From assembly GCA_031274765.1 (NCBI GenBank), contig JAISPR010000117.1, forward strand, positions 1 through 41,752: a stretch of DNA of 41,752 nucleotides, written 5' to 3'. This DNA comes from Nitrososphaerota archaeon (GTDB taxonomy: Archaea > Thermoproteota > Bathyarchaeia > Bathyarchaeales > Bathycorpusculaceae). Below, in pieces: positions 1 through 9,824 of the stretch. The notes under the pieces were generated by a model, which ran no database searches, was not told where the DNA came from, and saw nothing but the letters and a program-made list of their open reading frames with translations. A program made the translations under genes and the position numbers. Position 1 is the first letter of the stretch. Each line of letters starts with the position of its first letter.

Positions 1-1803
1 AACAACCAAAGAATCAGTCAACGCATCATCTTTAACACCATTGAAATAATACTCAACAGTATAAGACAAAGTCTGACATGGATCAGTCACATAATAAACA
101 CGAATCACATTATCAACAACATTTGCACTAATGGTCAACGGAAAATTCTCGGCGCTATCAAACGTATAACCCGTAATCGTCTTATCAGGATAAGTATTGA
201 TTACATTGCCAATAGTTGCTGTGCTTGTTTCAGTCTTTGTAATATCAAGTACACCATTGTAATAGTACTCAATTGTATAATCGGCAGTATTTGGTACAAA
301 ATTGTATTTTACCCAGCCATTGTTAGTCAGTTCTTGAATTATAAGATCAGCGTTGTAGTTAACATATTGTGATGAGGCAAAGTTGTTAGTGTAATATTTT
401 TCGCCGTTGTAGTTGTCAATGTCTTTGGGCAGTGGTTCGCCAATTGCTGTTACTACGAATGTAATTTTGTTCATGTTTGCTTTTGCAACGTTAGAGCTAT
501 ATGGAGAGTTGCCATCGTGCCAGTTCGATGGGTCGAATAAATAAAGCTGTGATGCTGGAACCGTCCATGTAATAGTGTGTGTACTTGTATCGTATGTTAC
601 TGCCGGACCTAAGCCGTTGAGTTGAGCTACATCAAATTCGAAACCTTCGCCAATAACGTCGGTGATGACAAGATTTTCACCTGCTTTAATAGGGGAAGCA
701 ATATCCGTTGTGATATCGTTAACGACTTCTTTGAAGGAGTCAATCAGTTGTTGTGGTTGTAGAGGTGCGTAGAATTTTGTGTTATATTTGAAATAGTTTA
801 TTGCCGCATTGGTGTGTCCTAGACCCGATATTGTATGCGCGTTTGCTATATCCACAGTTGTGCCACTAGTCTGGAAACGTAAGGTATTGAGATTACTTCC
901 AGAAGTACTTTGCCAATCTACATTGATAGCTCTTAATGTAATACCGGGAGCAAGGAAGCCGACATTATTACTTGGGTTTAATACTATCCACGCTAAAGGG
1001 TTGCTGTTGATATTGTATCCTACCGTGTAGATGCTGACTCCTGTTGCGGTAATTTGAGATGCTTTCTTGATTGTTTCGCTAACAGATGTAGCGTCTCCGG
1101 TTGCTCCACCGTTGCCTGCTACGCGACCATTTGTATCGATGTAACGATTGGGCGCGCCGTCGGTCATGAGCACTATGACAGGTTCGGCTGTGTTCTTGTT
1201 AGGGGCGTTGTCAAGTAAGGTTTTTGCTAGATTTAAACCTGCTACAATGTTTGTAGCGGACACAGTGCTAGGAAGGGTTAGTGTATCAAGTGTTGTTTTG
1301 ACGTTGTTTGGGTTGACCCATAACCAGTTTGGATTTGCTTGACGTGCAGTGTTGTCATAGTATACAACGGCTACAGTATTATTTGGGTTTGCGTTTAGGA
1401 TCATATTGCCTGCTTGTTTAGTTGCATTGAGCATTGCGGATAGGTCTGCGGATAACATGCTGCTTGAAGTGTCGAGTACAAATACGACGTTAATGGGTTT
1501 ATATCGTTCTAGATAAATTTCGCGTTCCATGCTCCATCTACGGCCAAAAGCGCTCAGTGTGATGTCGAAACTGCCGTCTGTGTTGGTTGTGACTGATTTG
1601 TCAGTCCATACTGTTCCATCGGCAATGTTTTCGGGGTTGGTTATGTCGTCGGCGTTACGGTCAGATATCGACCATGTGCCGGATACATCCTGAGCTGATG
1701 TCGGATTTATTAGCAGGGGTAGTGCTACAAAACAACCTGCAATAAGTGCGAGCATCAATATTATGGATGTTATTTTTTGTGGTTTGTTTTTCAATAATTT
1801 CAC
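1..1803 (-). CDS. Secreted von Willebrand factor A domain surface protein with MucBP-like repeats (3' part outside window)
   Basis: The frame is open from a GTG at 1803 to the window edge (601 codons), so the C-terminus is missing. The codon just before the GTG is TAG, so translation starts there or at the TTG three codons on. Residues 1-38 form a signal peptide: a basic start, a hydrophobic core and an AQD cleavage-like site. A VWA domain follows, with the MIDAS motif DTSSS at about 111-115 and a later TDG loop, so it probably binds a metal-dependent ligand. The C-terminal part carries repeats built on YTIEYYYNG and YTVEYYFNG, which resemble MucBP-type adhesin repeats. Such proteins are usually cell-wall or S-layer associated adhesins; adhesion is inferred. 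The gene stands alone, with about 1.4 kb of empty DNA upstream. Confidence 0.85.
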   Translation of the reverse strand, partial: MKLLKNKPQKITSIILMLALIAGCFVALPLLINPTSAQDVSGTWSISDRNADDITNPENIADGTVWTDKSVTTNTDGSFDITLSAFGRRWSMEREIYLERYKPINVVFVLDTSSSMLSADLSAMLNATKQAGNMILNANPNNTVAVVYYDNTARQANPNWLWVNPNNVKTTLDTLTLPSTVSATNIVAGLNLAKTLLDNAPNKNTAEPVIVLMTDGAPNRYIDTNGRVAGNGGATGDATSVSETIKKASQITATGVSIYTVGYNINSNPLAWIVLNPSNNVGFLAPGITLRAINVDWQSTSGSNLNTLRFQTSGTTVDIANAHTISGLGHTNAAINYFKYNTKFYAPLQPQQLIDSFKEVVNDITTDIASPIKAGENLVITDVIGEGFEFDVAQLNGLGPAVTYDTSTHTITWTVPASQLYLFDPSNWHDGNSPYSSNVAKANMNKITFVVTAIGEPLPKDIDNYNGEKYYTNNFASSQYVNYNADLIIQELTNNGWVKYNFVPNTADYTIEYYYNGVLDITKTETSTATIGNVINTYPDKTITGYTFDSAENFPLTISANVVDNVIRVYYVTDPCQTLSYTVEYYFNGVKDDALTDSLVV

Positions 1804-3229
1804 CTAGTGTTTGGTTTTGCCATGCGTATCGCTCAGCGGGCAGCCATATTAAGCTTACTTGCATTGGTAGAAAAAACGTTGTATTTTACATGTATTTTGC
1901 GGTTTTATTTTAATTAATGGGCTTGTATGGTGCGTGATATTTTCACTTAATTCATCAATATTCAGACGACAAATTAAAAAAATATGACAACAGATCAATT
2001 ATTCATGATAACTGACATTTATTTCATAACACCATACGCCCCGTCAATCCAAGGGTTCACTAAGAATTTTGCGATAGATTGAGTTTTCATTTTTTATATC
2101 GTAACTTGTTTAAATTATCAGAAATTAAGCCACACATATTTGTTTAAATTATACACAAAATTTAAATCATAAAAGCGTTGAAATTAAAATTTTAAAAAAA
2201 ATAAGTCATATAAAACAATTAATTCCAGTAAAATACTATCACAAATAATTCGTTTTCCTCAAAAACCCATCAAAAAAGACACATAATGGAAAAATTGAAA
2301 CTTACATATCAACCCAAGATTTTATTTTTTATACCACACACTCAAATTGAACTATCGAAAATTAAGACATACATATTTTCCAAACCATACGTAAAACCTA
2401 AATTAAAAGCAATATTCAAACTAAAAAAATCACCCTCGTACAAAATAATCAGTTATAACCTGATTTCTCGGCATTTTTGTACTATACGCGTATGTGTATT
2501 GATTTTAACTTGATTTTGCGAATAATATTTCAATTAAAATATTGATGATGATTGTAGCTATTTTTTACAACACGCATTTTTGTTGCAGGGTGTAATTATA
2601 CTATACACTGCACATAAAAATTATGATACAGCCATCATATAAAAAACAAGAGTTAACACACAAAAAATGAATATAATATGACATAATAAATAACACGTAC
2701 TGAAAAACGACAAATAATTTTCAGCCGCATATATCACAACTTTGACGAGAATTCAGGTTATAATAAAACATATTAAATAACCGCTTTTCTCAAAAAAGTT
2801 CATCAAAAATGGAGTAGAAAAAATAAAAAACTCACAACACCAACGTGCATAAAACAACAAGATAAAAACCAAACAACACATCAAATCACCACATTGCCCA
2901 ACACAACTCTAAAAACAGAAATCACCACATCAAACACAGCTCAAACAATCTATTTTGCAAAGACATATTTTTCGAAATGCCGAGGCGAGGGTCAACTCAG
3001 TTTTAACCAATAATCAATGCATCACTCTACAAACATAACTTAAACAACGTGTTTGTTTTAGTTAAACAATAGTATTTTTTGGAAATATTGATTAATAAAT
3101 ATTTTGTCCGGTTTTTATGCATAAAGCTGGGATGGCCGCGATTTAAGGCATTATTCGTTGTAGTGCAATGTTGACAACAATAGAGTTAGTGGAAAAATGC
3201 TATAAGACTCTTTGCATTCTAAGACACAC
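1804..3229. other. AT-rich intergenic region
   Basis: About 1.4 kb between two diverging genes. I find no convincing gene here. The longest plus-strand frame (2286-2513, 75 aa) has a low-complexity K/I/S composition, no recognisable motif and no good ribosome site. A short inverted repeat (GCAGGGTGTA then TACACTGC) lies near 2585-2611. The 2820-2950 part is A/C-rich, like other intergenic stretches in the window. Confidence 0.5.
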
Positions 3230-4360
3230 ATGTTCTTTCATGTGCTCCTCACCAGCGACTGTAACCTGCAATGCAAATATTGTTTTGGAGAAAGCCTTGA
3301 TGATTTTGATGAGGAATTTGGCGAGGACATAAAAGTTGACTATAATCTGCCCCGAAATCTCAACTACGATATATCGTTGCTCGATAGATTCTGCCGTCAA
3401 GACCCCGACTGCACCCTAACTTTCTATGGTGGAGAACCACTTATGCAGGCAACTAAATTGCGAGAAATCATGGATAGGGTTACACCTAAGCATTATATGA
3501 TGCAGACCAACGGCTTGTTGCTCCATACGCTGGAACCAAAATATGTTAATCGTTTTCATACTTTACTGGTCTCTATTGATGGAGAAAAAGGGTTAACAGA
3601 TCATTATCGCGGAGAGGGCACATATCAAAAAGTCATCAACAACCTCAACCTTATTAAACAAAACAAATATACAGGTGAATTAATCGCTCGCATGACTGTC
3701 ATGGAACAAACCGATATAGAGAAACAAGTCAGATACCTTTTGTGTAACGATGACATCACATTTACCTCTATCCATTGGCAACTCAACGCCGGATTTTGGG
3801 GTAATGACTATAAGCGCCGAAACTTTGAAGAATGGACCAAATCCAGCTACATCCCAGGGGTGAACGCGTTGACACACTTCTGGGTTGATTATATGCATCA
3901 AAAAGGCAAAGTAATCAAACTCTATCCACTATTAGGTATTGCAAATTCACTTTTACATGATGAAAAAAATTGTTTAATGCGCTGTGGGAGCGGCTGGATA
4001 AATTATTCTATCCAAACAGATGGCCACATTATGCCCTGCCCAACCATGTGGGGCATGAAATCCCACTACCTTGGACACATAAAAGATGCAGACCCAAAAC
4101 ACCTGCCCAAGATATTTGTTCAAGAAAATCCCTGCAGTCAATGCAGAATTCTTAGCGTCTGCGGCGGCCGATGCCTCTATACCAATATCACCAAACGCTG
4201 GACTGACAAAGCCTACAGCAACGTTTGTCATACAGTACAACAACTGATTAAATCAGTACAAACTGAAATTCCCCGAATAAAACAACTCATCAAAGACAAC
4301 AAACTGACTTTGCAAGATTTTGATTACGTAAAATATAATGGTGCAGAAATCATTCCATAG
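3230..4360 (+). CDS. Radical SAM/SPASM putative peptide-modifying enzyme (AF1577-like)
   Basis: The N-terminus holds the radical SAM motif C-x3-C-x2-C at residues 11-18 (CNLQCKYC, then FGE), followed by a GGEPL motif typical of the partial TIM barrel. The C-terminal third has a SPASM-like set of cysteines: CLMRC, CP after a DGHIMPC segment, then CSQC and CGGRC. This architecture and the FGES context match the archaeal AF1577-type family of putative peptide-modifying radical SAM enzymes, which would bind three Fe-S clusters and cleave S-adenosylmethionine. The ATG at 3230 puts the SAM motif at the usual distance from the start; an in-frame TTG at 3212 is the alternative. Neither has a clear ribosome site. 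No precursor peptide is adjacent. The gene is convergent with EF-1 alpha. Confidence 0.85.
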   Translation: MFFHVLLTSDCNLQCKYCFGESLDDFDEEFGEDIKVDYNLPRNLNYDISLLDRFCRQDPDCTLTFYGGEPLMQATKLREIMDRVTPKHYMMQTNGLLLHTLEPKYVNRFHTLLVSIDGEKGLTDHYRGEGTYQKVINNLNLIKQNKYTGELIARMTVMEQTDIEKQVRYLLCNDDITFTSIHWQLNAGFWGNDYKRRNFEEWTKSSYIPGVNALTHFWVDYMHQKGKVIKLYPLLGIANSLLHDEKNCLMRCGSGWINYSIQTDGHIMPCPTMWGMKSHYLGHIKDADPKHLPKIFVQENPCSQCRILSVCGGRCLYTNITKRWTDKAYSNVCHTVQQLIKSVQTEIPRIKQLIKDNKLTLQDFDYVKYNGAEIIP

Positions 4361-4814
4361 AGTAACGTTAAAAAGTCTACAACATACACACACATTAAAC
4401 AAAAATACCTAAATATCAAAAAACACACTCCAACCAACAACCTCACGACACACATTTTTAACAATACCACCCTACTACTTGACTTTCCACTTTTTAATCA
4501 CACCACGTTTTATTGGCCGCAGTTAAACGGCTGTTTTTTAAGTTTAAGCCTTTTTTATAGAGCGTGATAAGTTGCCTCATATGCCCATTAGGCGCACAAT
4601 CAAATAAAATAAAAGTCCCCAATACGGCTTAAACATAAAAATAAGTCTAAAATGACCACTAAAATTTTGTAATGAACCTAAAAATGGGAACCCAGGCAAC
4701 TAACCAACAGACTCTATCGTACAACAACAATTTACAACAAATAACAACAAAAAAACATTAGATAAATGCAAACAAAGCGATTAAAAACACATATACCAAA
4801 AAGAAAATAAAGGG
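4361..4814. other. Intergenic region between convergent genes
   Basis: No gene is seen. A weak GCCG/CGGC hairpin followed by a T run lies near 4517-4540 and could end the radical SAM transcript. T-rich runs on the complementary strand near 4740-4756 could end the EF-1 alpha transcript. Confidence 0.4.
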
Positions 4815-6119
4815 TTATAAACCCTTCTTGGTAATTTCTTTAACTGCACCGGCTGCAACAGTTGTGCCCATGTCTCGGATTGCAAATCTACCGAGTTCAG
4901 GGAATTCAGTGAATGCCTCGATTGCAATAGGATGTAGGGGCTCCATGCGTACCCAAGCCGCATCACCAGTCTTTAGGAAACTGGGGTTTTCTTCAGAGAC
5001 TTGACCGGTACGTGGATCAATTTTTTTGATAAGTTCAATGAAACGCACTGCGATTTGTCCTGTGTGGTAATGAAGCACTGGAGTGTATCCTGCGGCGATA
5101 GCTGTAGGGTGGTAAATAACGATGATTTGGCCGATGAATTCTTTGGCAACCGTTGGGGGATTATCAACAGGTCCGGCAACGTCTCCACGGTGAACATCAT
5201 TCTTTGCAATGCCTCTGATGTTCATACCAATGTTATCACCTGGTTCAGCTAATGGAATACTGGTATGGTGCATTTCAATGGATTTGACCTCAGCAGTCTT
5301 GTTAGAGGGCATAAAGATTATGTTCGCACCGGGTTTTAGAACACCTGTTTCTACTCTGCCAACTGGAACAGTACCGATACCAGTGATAGTATAGACGTCT
5401 TGAATTGGAACGCGGAGGGGTTTGTTTGTTGGTTTTGCGGGAAGTTCTAATAGGTCAAATGCTTCCATCAGAGTGGGGCCAGTGTACCAGGGCATATTTG
5501 CACTTTTAGTAGTCAAGTTGTCGCCTTTCCAACCTGAAACTGGAATAAAGTTGATTTTCTCAATCTTGAAGCCAACCATACGGAGCATTCTTGAGATTTC
5601 ATTCTTCATTTCGTCATAGCGTTCTTGGCCCCAGTTTACTGTGGAGTCATCCATCTTGTTGATAGCAACAATCAATTGACGTATACCTAAAGTGAAAGCT
5701 AAGAAGGCGTGTTCACGTGTTTGACCGCCTGGGCCAATACCTGCTTCGAACTCGCCTTTTTTGGCTGAGCTGAAAAGAACTGCAGCATCAGCTTGGCTTG
5801 CACCGGTAATCATGTTTTTAATGAAGTCTCTGTGTCCGGGTGCATCGATAACGGTCATGTTGTATTTTTTAGTTGGGAATTGGAGGAACCGAAGGTCGAT
5901 GGTGACACCGCGTTCACGTTCTTCTTTGAGGTTGTCTAGAACCCAAGCGAAGTGGAAGGTGCCTTTGCCCAGCTGTTCTGCTTCTTTCTGATAAGCATCG
6001 ATTGTTCTTTGGTCAATAACGCCGGCTAGATAGAGTAAGTGGCCGGTGGTAGTTGATTTACCGTTGTCAACGTGCCCCATGATGATAATGTTTAGGTGGG
6101 GTTTGTCACTTTTGCTCAT
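4815..6119 (-). CDS. tuf: Translation elongation factor EF-1 alpha (aEF1A)
   Basis: GTPase that delivers aminoacyl-tRNA to the ribosome. At 434 aa it has normal archaeal length. The GTP-binding motifs are complete: P-loop GHVDNGKS at 15-22, DAPGH at 92-96 and NKMD at 154-157, followed by beta-barrel domains 2 and 3 ending in the usual GTTVAAG segment. The ATG at 6119 follows a GAGG site about 7 bases upstream, and an AT-rich TATA-like stretch (CATAAATTAG on the coding strand) lies near 6150. In many archaea this gene is followed by the ribosomal protein uS10 gene. Here nothing follows, and the next gene is on the other strand. Confidence 0.97.
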   Translation of the reverse strand: MSKSDKPHLNIIIMGHVDNGKSTTTGHLLYLAGVIDQRTIDAYQKEAEQLGKGTFHFAWVLDNLKEERERGVTIDLRFLQFPTKKYNMTVIDAPGHRDFIKNMITGASQADAAVLFSSAKKGEFEAGIGPGGQTREHAFLAFTLGIRQLIVAINKMDDSTVNWGQERYDEMKNEISRMLRMVGFKIEKINFIPVSGWKGDNLTTKSANMPWYTGPTLMEAFDLLELPAKPTNKPLRVPIQDVYTITGIGTVPVGRVETGVLKPGANIIFMPSNKTAEVKSIEMHHTSIPLAEPGDNIGMNIRGIAKNDVHRGDVAGPVDNPPTVAKEFIGQIIVIYHPTAIAAGYTPVLHYHTGQIAVRFIELIKKIDPRTGQVSEENPSFLKTGDAAWVRMEPLHPIAIEAFTEFPELGRFAIRDMGTTVAAGAVKEITKKGL

Positions 6120-6216
6120 TTTTCAATCCTCTATTAATTTATCCTAATTTATGAAACTGTTAACACATCAGTTCTTCCCATTATTTTAATCTTATGATTT
6201 ACTCGGAAGGTGAAAT

Positions 6217-6330
6217 ATGATTAAAAAAACCTCAATCGAATGTGGAAAATACATCACATCAATGCATCCATTGCCTTGTAACTATGGCACATTCTATTGC
6301 CACAGCGAAGGTATTGGCTCTTTTTTGTAA
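6217..6330 (+). CDS. Possible 37-aa cysteine-containing peptide
   Basis: A short frame starts at ATG 6217, four bases after a good ribosome-binding sequence (GGAAGGTG), and ends at TAA. The peptide is polar at the start (MIKKTSIECGKY), has three cysteines at residues 9, 21 and 28, and ends in GIGSFL. It is divergent from the EF-1 alpha gene. It could be a small Cys peptide, perhaps a substrate for the radical SAM enzyme 2 kb away, but chance frames of this length are common and there is no homology evidence. The ribosome site and the cysteines are the only support. Confidence 0.25.
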   Translation: MIKKTSIECGKYITSMHPLPCNYGTFYCHSEGIGSFL

Positions 6331-7057
6331 AACTATAGGTTTTGTATTATGGGGTGACTAGTGAGAGTGATGTACCTCAAACACATCAACTGTTAATAAG
6401 CATCAATATTTGCAAAAAAGCCCAAATAATTCTTTAACAACCACTGTTTTTGTATTTTTTAGACAATTATGTAAAAACTGCAACAAATAACTTGCAACAA
6501 TAACTAATTATGCTGTGTTCGCGATAGCGTTATTATAGATGACACATGAGTGTAAACGGTAAGCTTCTAAGAGAAAAAACAATAACCAAACAGAAAGGGG
6601 CAGATAAAAACACGGGCAAAAAAAGGCAGAGTGATTTGAAAGTGATGACACTGATATAGTGCACCATAGCCTCAGTAGCCCAAAGTTATCATCGCTAAAT
6701 TAACAAAAGTTATTTGCATAATATTCTAAAATTATCTGTTCTATCAATTTGATGAAAAGCAGTAAACAATGATTTGCATTTTCAAGGTTTTAAATCGTTT
6801 TTGGACAGTTGAGGTTTGAAGAGTCAAGACTGTTTGTTATGTTTATACATCAATAATTTGATAAGAGATACATGTTAGGAGTACAACTAAAGAATAATGT
6901 GGAAGATTGTTTGTTTGCTTAATTTTTGCATAGGGGTTATTGGGGTGAATCTTGGCAGGGTACTTAGATAGAGTTGATAATGGAATGTATGGAGTTGCAC
7001 ATTTATTTAAAGCAGGTTACATAGGTTGAGGGTTTGGCTTACCTCTCACCGGGTTAA
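6331..7057. other. Intergenic region
   Basis: About 0.7 kb with no supported gene. A GTGATGA/CTGA combination near 6640-6655 resembles C and D boxes, but the spacing is too short for a normal C/D guide RNA. I see nothing else. Confidence 0.4.
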
Positions 7058-8152
7058 TCAATTTACCGGCGAGGGTGTGTTTTTATCGTTGGGAGGAGTT
7101 TTGTGGGGTGGAGTTTGGGTTGCTCTTAGCAGGGATTTTGTACCCATCCATTCAATCAGGGGGTAACCGACTACGATTTGACTCCAAAACGTTAGCAGAC
7201 GCACTATTGTGGTTGCAGCACCTGCAACTGCTATAGGGACACCGTAGAGAACAAAGAGGTTAATTAGAGTAACTTCTACGGCGCCTATGGGAACACCCGC
7301 AGTTAGGGTTTCAACTGTGGTAATTATACAATATACAGTCGCTAGATCAATTAGAGAGATGGCTGTGAAGTCAAGGGCATAGAGAATCATCAAGTAAACA
7401 GTGAGGTTAAATAACCACGAGACCACCGCGTAGAGAACGGGTTTTATGAGACGACGAGGTTGGTTTTTAAAAGTTTTAAAAACACCGCTAAAGGAAAAAA
7501 GACTGTGTCGGATTTTTATTTTTAATTTTTCTTGTTTTTCGGAATCTTTTATGACATGTTTGATTATCCACATTAAAATGTTTATTATTTTGTCTGTTGC
7601 TGTTTCTTTGAAAGCTATTAAAAAAACGCTGGCAACCACTACAGTGGTGCCCGATATTACCAGAATAATTGGTGTGATGAGATAAAACGGCAGTTTATGG
7701 GTAAATAGCAGGAACAAAAAGCCAAGAATTAAACCACCGGAATATACAAATGTACTAATTATGCGTGAGCCCAGAACAGTGGCGGCGGCAATACCGGTAT
7801 CGTGTTTGATTTCTTTTTGGGATAGGGCAATACGGATAACTTCGCCGCCTATAGTTGCACTTGGTAGAATGAGTTCAACAAAGTTACCTATCCAGTTGTA
7901 GAGGAAAAGTTTTCGGAACTTTACTTTAACATCGAGGCTCGTTAAGAGGCTGTACCATATTAGGGAGTCAAAAACTATACCTGCAAACAATGCGCCCACC
8001 GCTAGACTTAAAAACAGTGAGTAGTGGTAAACGTCTAAGCCGCTTAGAAGAGTGAAAAGCCCTTCAAAGCCTACAAATAGCCATAAGTATAGAAGGAACG
8101 CTACTAACCCTAAAAACATAAACAGAAAAGTTCGTCTTCTATCCAAATGCAA
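7058..8152 (-). CDS. Flippase-like integral membrane protein (lysylphosphatidylglycerol synthase TM / UPF0104 family)
   Basis: A 364-aa protein with about eight hydrophobic segments. It contains the family core near residues 90-110 (GNFVELILPSATIGGEVIRI), where an aromatic/acidic segment is followed by a GGE motif, plus a late GVPIGAVEVTLINLF segment. Members of this family resemble the membrane half of MprF and are thought to flip or handle polar lipids or lipid-linked sugars. No synthase domain is attached. The start is TTG at 8152 with a GGAG site about 9 bases upstream. The last 20 residues are a Pro/Thr-rich cytoplasmic tail. It is monocistronic. A role in lipid or glycan export is inferred. 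Confidence 0.85.
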   Translation of the reverse strand: MHLDRRRTFLFMFLGLVAFLLYLWLFVGFEGLFTLLSGLDVYHYSLFLSLAVGALFAGIVFDSLIWYSLLTSLDVKVKFRKLFLYNWIGNFVELILPSATIGGEVIRIALSQKEIKHDTGIAAATVLGSRIISTFVYSGGLILGFLFLLFTHKLPFYLITPIILVISGTTVVVASVFLIAFKETATDKIINILMWIIKHVIKDSEKQEKLKIKIRHSLFSFSGVFKTFKNQPRRLIKPVLYAVVSWLFNLTVYLMILYALDFTAISLIDLATVYCIITTVETLTAGVPIGAVEVTLINLFVLYGVPIAVAGAATTIVRLLTFWSQIVVGYPLIEWMGTKSLLRATQTPPHKTPPNDKNTPSPVN

Positions 8153-8400
8153 CTTTAAGTCTCCACTGGGTAAAACTGTCCGCTGCCAAGTATGCGGTGC
8201 CCGCTACATCGTCAATTTGAAGGGATGGTCAAAAAGTCATTTGCCTACTCATACAACGGGTCAGGCAACTATATACACATTGGTTCTTGCATACATATTA
8301 ATTAAGCGGCAAGGGGGCCTTGGGACAAGAGTCTCTTGCTTTTTAAAACACCAGCTCCAATGTGTTTGTGCCGATTTGAGATTAGCATATTTGTTGTAGG

Positions 8401-8834
8401 GTTAAAATTTATCGATACGTTAGTGTGTTTTATGGAAAAGAGAGTTTCTTTTTGAGAGTTCATTGTGTTTAGCACTGTAGGTTTCATTACCTAAATTTCC
8501 AGAAAATTATATGCGTATAAATTTTAAAATATTAATAAAAAATCAAACCAAACATATAACCGCAACAATACACAAAAAAACATAACATACCACAAACATA
8601 AGCACATAACCACAATACCAAATTATATGCTCAAACAAACACCAACACACCACAAACAACCAACAAACCAAAAATTAACCAACACCCAAAAAATTCCCCC
8701 CTACCAAAACATCAACCAACAACACACAAAACACCACATAACACACCAACAACCCAAAACCCCACCTACAAAACCAACAAACAAACACCCAAAACCACCC
8801 CAAAACCTAAACCAACCCAAACACACACCCACCA
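8401..8834. repeat. A/C-only tract (G-free on plus strand)
   Basis: The intergenic DNA becomes almost pure A and C. Positions 8630-8834 contain no G for 205 bases and hardly any T, although C is abundant. The complementary strand therefore has many GG, GGG and GGGG runs separated by T-rich spacers and could form G-quadruplexes. The A/C frame over 8627-8851 has a composition (Thr, Gln, Pro, Asn, Lys) dictated by the bias, so it is not counted as a gene. The tract leads directly into the repeat at 8835. Confidence 0.6.
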
Positions 8835-8936
8835 GACTATCCAAAAACTAGCAAAAAACCCAGAAAAACAAAAAAAGAACACAAATTCTCCGCCTGTTTA
8901 CACCAAAAACACAAAAATTATAGTTTTTAAACAGTT
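8835..8936 (+). repeat. R1 dispersed repeat, copy a
   Basis: An element of about 100 bp whose ends are imperfect inverted repeats: GACTATCCAAAAACTAG at the left and, read from the right end inward, AAACTGTTTAAAAACTA. The interior matches the copy at 28911 in CACCAAAAACACAAAAAT-type segments but is worn. The bases before it (ACCCACCA) are the same as before the copy at 28911. It looks like an old MITE. Confidence 0.55.
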
Positions 8937-8986
8937 TCCCCCACAAAACCCCAAAACCACAACACAAACAACCACACCAAATACAC

Positions 8987-8994
8987 ATATAAAT
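8987..8994 (+). promoter_or_regulatory. TATA-like box upstream of the 9115 gene
   Basis: The sequence ATATAAAT stands out at the boundary between the A/C tract and more normal DNA. A start about 25 bases downstream would give a leader of roughly 95 bases for the 9115 gene. This is inference from sequence only. Confidence 0.35.
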
Positions 8995-9114
8995 TTCTTG
9001 GGAATTTACGTTCATTACCATAGTTGTTAGAGATGTAACTCAAATACCGCTTGGATGATGTAGGAAAAGAAACAACTCTTATCTACTTGAAGGGCATACA
9101 ATGCAACGATACAT

Positions 9115-9498
9115 ATGCAGAACGGTACGGAAGCCAAAATTAGACAAGATCTCCTCTTGGAAATTCAAACCCTTGAGCACCATCACCACATTCTCTTAGC
9201 GTTCCTTACAGGAACAGACTATGCCCCCGCAACCGTTGGAAATAGCCTTCAAGCTTTTAAAGACAGCCTCAGTCGCGCTAGCACCTATGTACTTGCGCTC
9301 TATAACCTCAAGGGTCAACAAATCAACATACCGTGGGAATCGCTCTTCTCTAACCTCGACTATGCCCTAACAGCTCTTTCTGTTTCAGCGTCAGTTACAC
9401 AAAGAGATGCCGTTCGGACAATTTTGGCGATGTCTAAAGAACAGATACAACAGGTACTAACGTACTTTGTGGCTCTAAAAAAGTCTCTCACAACCTAA
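9115..9498 (+). CDS. Hypothetical small alpha-helical protein
   Basis: A 127-aa protein of unknown function. It is soluble, lacks a signal peptide, and looks fully helical, with an N-terminal amphipathic helix, a HHHH stretch at residues 22-25 and evenly spaced Leu/Ala. Codon use is balanced (GC higher than the flanks), which supports real coding. A GAAGGG ribosome-like site near 9090 is better placed for an out-of-frame ATG at 9102, whose frame ends after about 30 codons. The ATG at 9115 opens the long frame. The gene is monocistronic between two intergenic regions. I recognise no family. Confidence 0.65.
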   Translation: MQNGTEAKIRQDLLLEIQTLEHHHHILLAFLTGTDYAPATVGNSLQAFKDSLSRASTYVLALYNLKGQQINIPWESLFSNLDYALTALSVSASVTQRDAVRTILAMSKEQIQQVLTYFVALKKSLTT

Positions 9499-9824
9499 TT
9501 ATTTTTGTCAGCAAATACTCACGTTTGGCAGTTTGGGAAAAAATATATCGAGTTATTTATATTGCCGGTTGTTGCGAGTTTGGTTATTTTTACAATAATT
9601 TTCTTATTTTTCGAATATTTTTGGGTGACAATTTAATTTTTGACTATTTTAGGTCAAATTATCAAATGCGAGTAAGTAGATAGATTGGGTTATAGTAACG
9701 TGTGTTGTGTTTGGGTATCGCAAACTCTTTTTAGATACAAACATCATTTTGAGCCTGCGCAGAGGGTACTAACATAGACCAAAACAGCCATAATCAGCTA
9801 AGTCCAAATATAGGCTCAGTCATT
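9499..9824. other. Intergenic region
   Basis: About 325 bases with no gene visible. An AAATATAGG TATA-like stretch near 9805-9813 may belong to the glycosyltransferase gene, whose GTG start lies only about 15 bases further on. Confidence 0.4.

Noticed and set aside
2286-2513. 75-aa plus-strand frame in AT-rich DNA
   Set aside because: Its composition follows the base bias, there is no ribosome site and no motif.
6640-6655. C/D box guide RNA candidate (GTGATGA, CTGA)
   Set aside because: Only two bases separate the boxes and no second box pair or terminal stem is present.
8052-8399. Plus-strand frame with a CQVC...H...H zinc-finger-like pattern
   Set aside because: It overlaps the start of the flippase-like gene on the other strand, its only start lies within that gene, the Cys-His spacing is unusual and the rest has no coding character. 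A chance frame or an old remnant is more likely.
8627-8851. Thr/Gln/Pro/Lys-rich frame
   Set aside because: It lies in the A/C-only tract, where stop codons are rare by composition. There is no start signal and no pattern beyond the bias.
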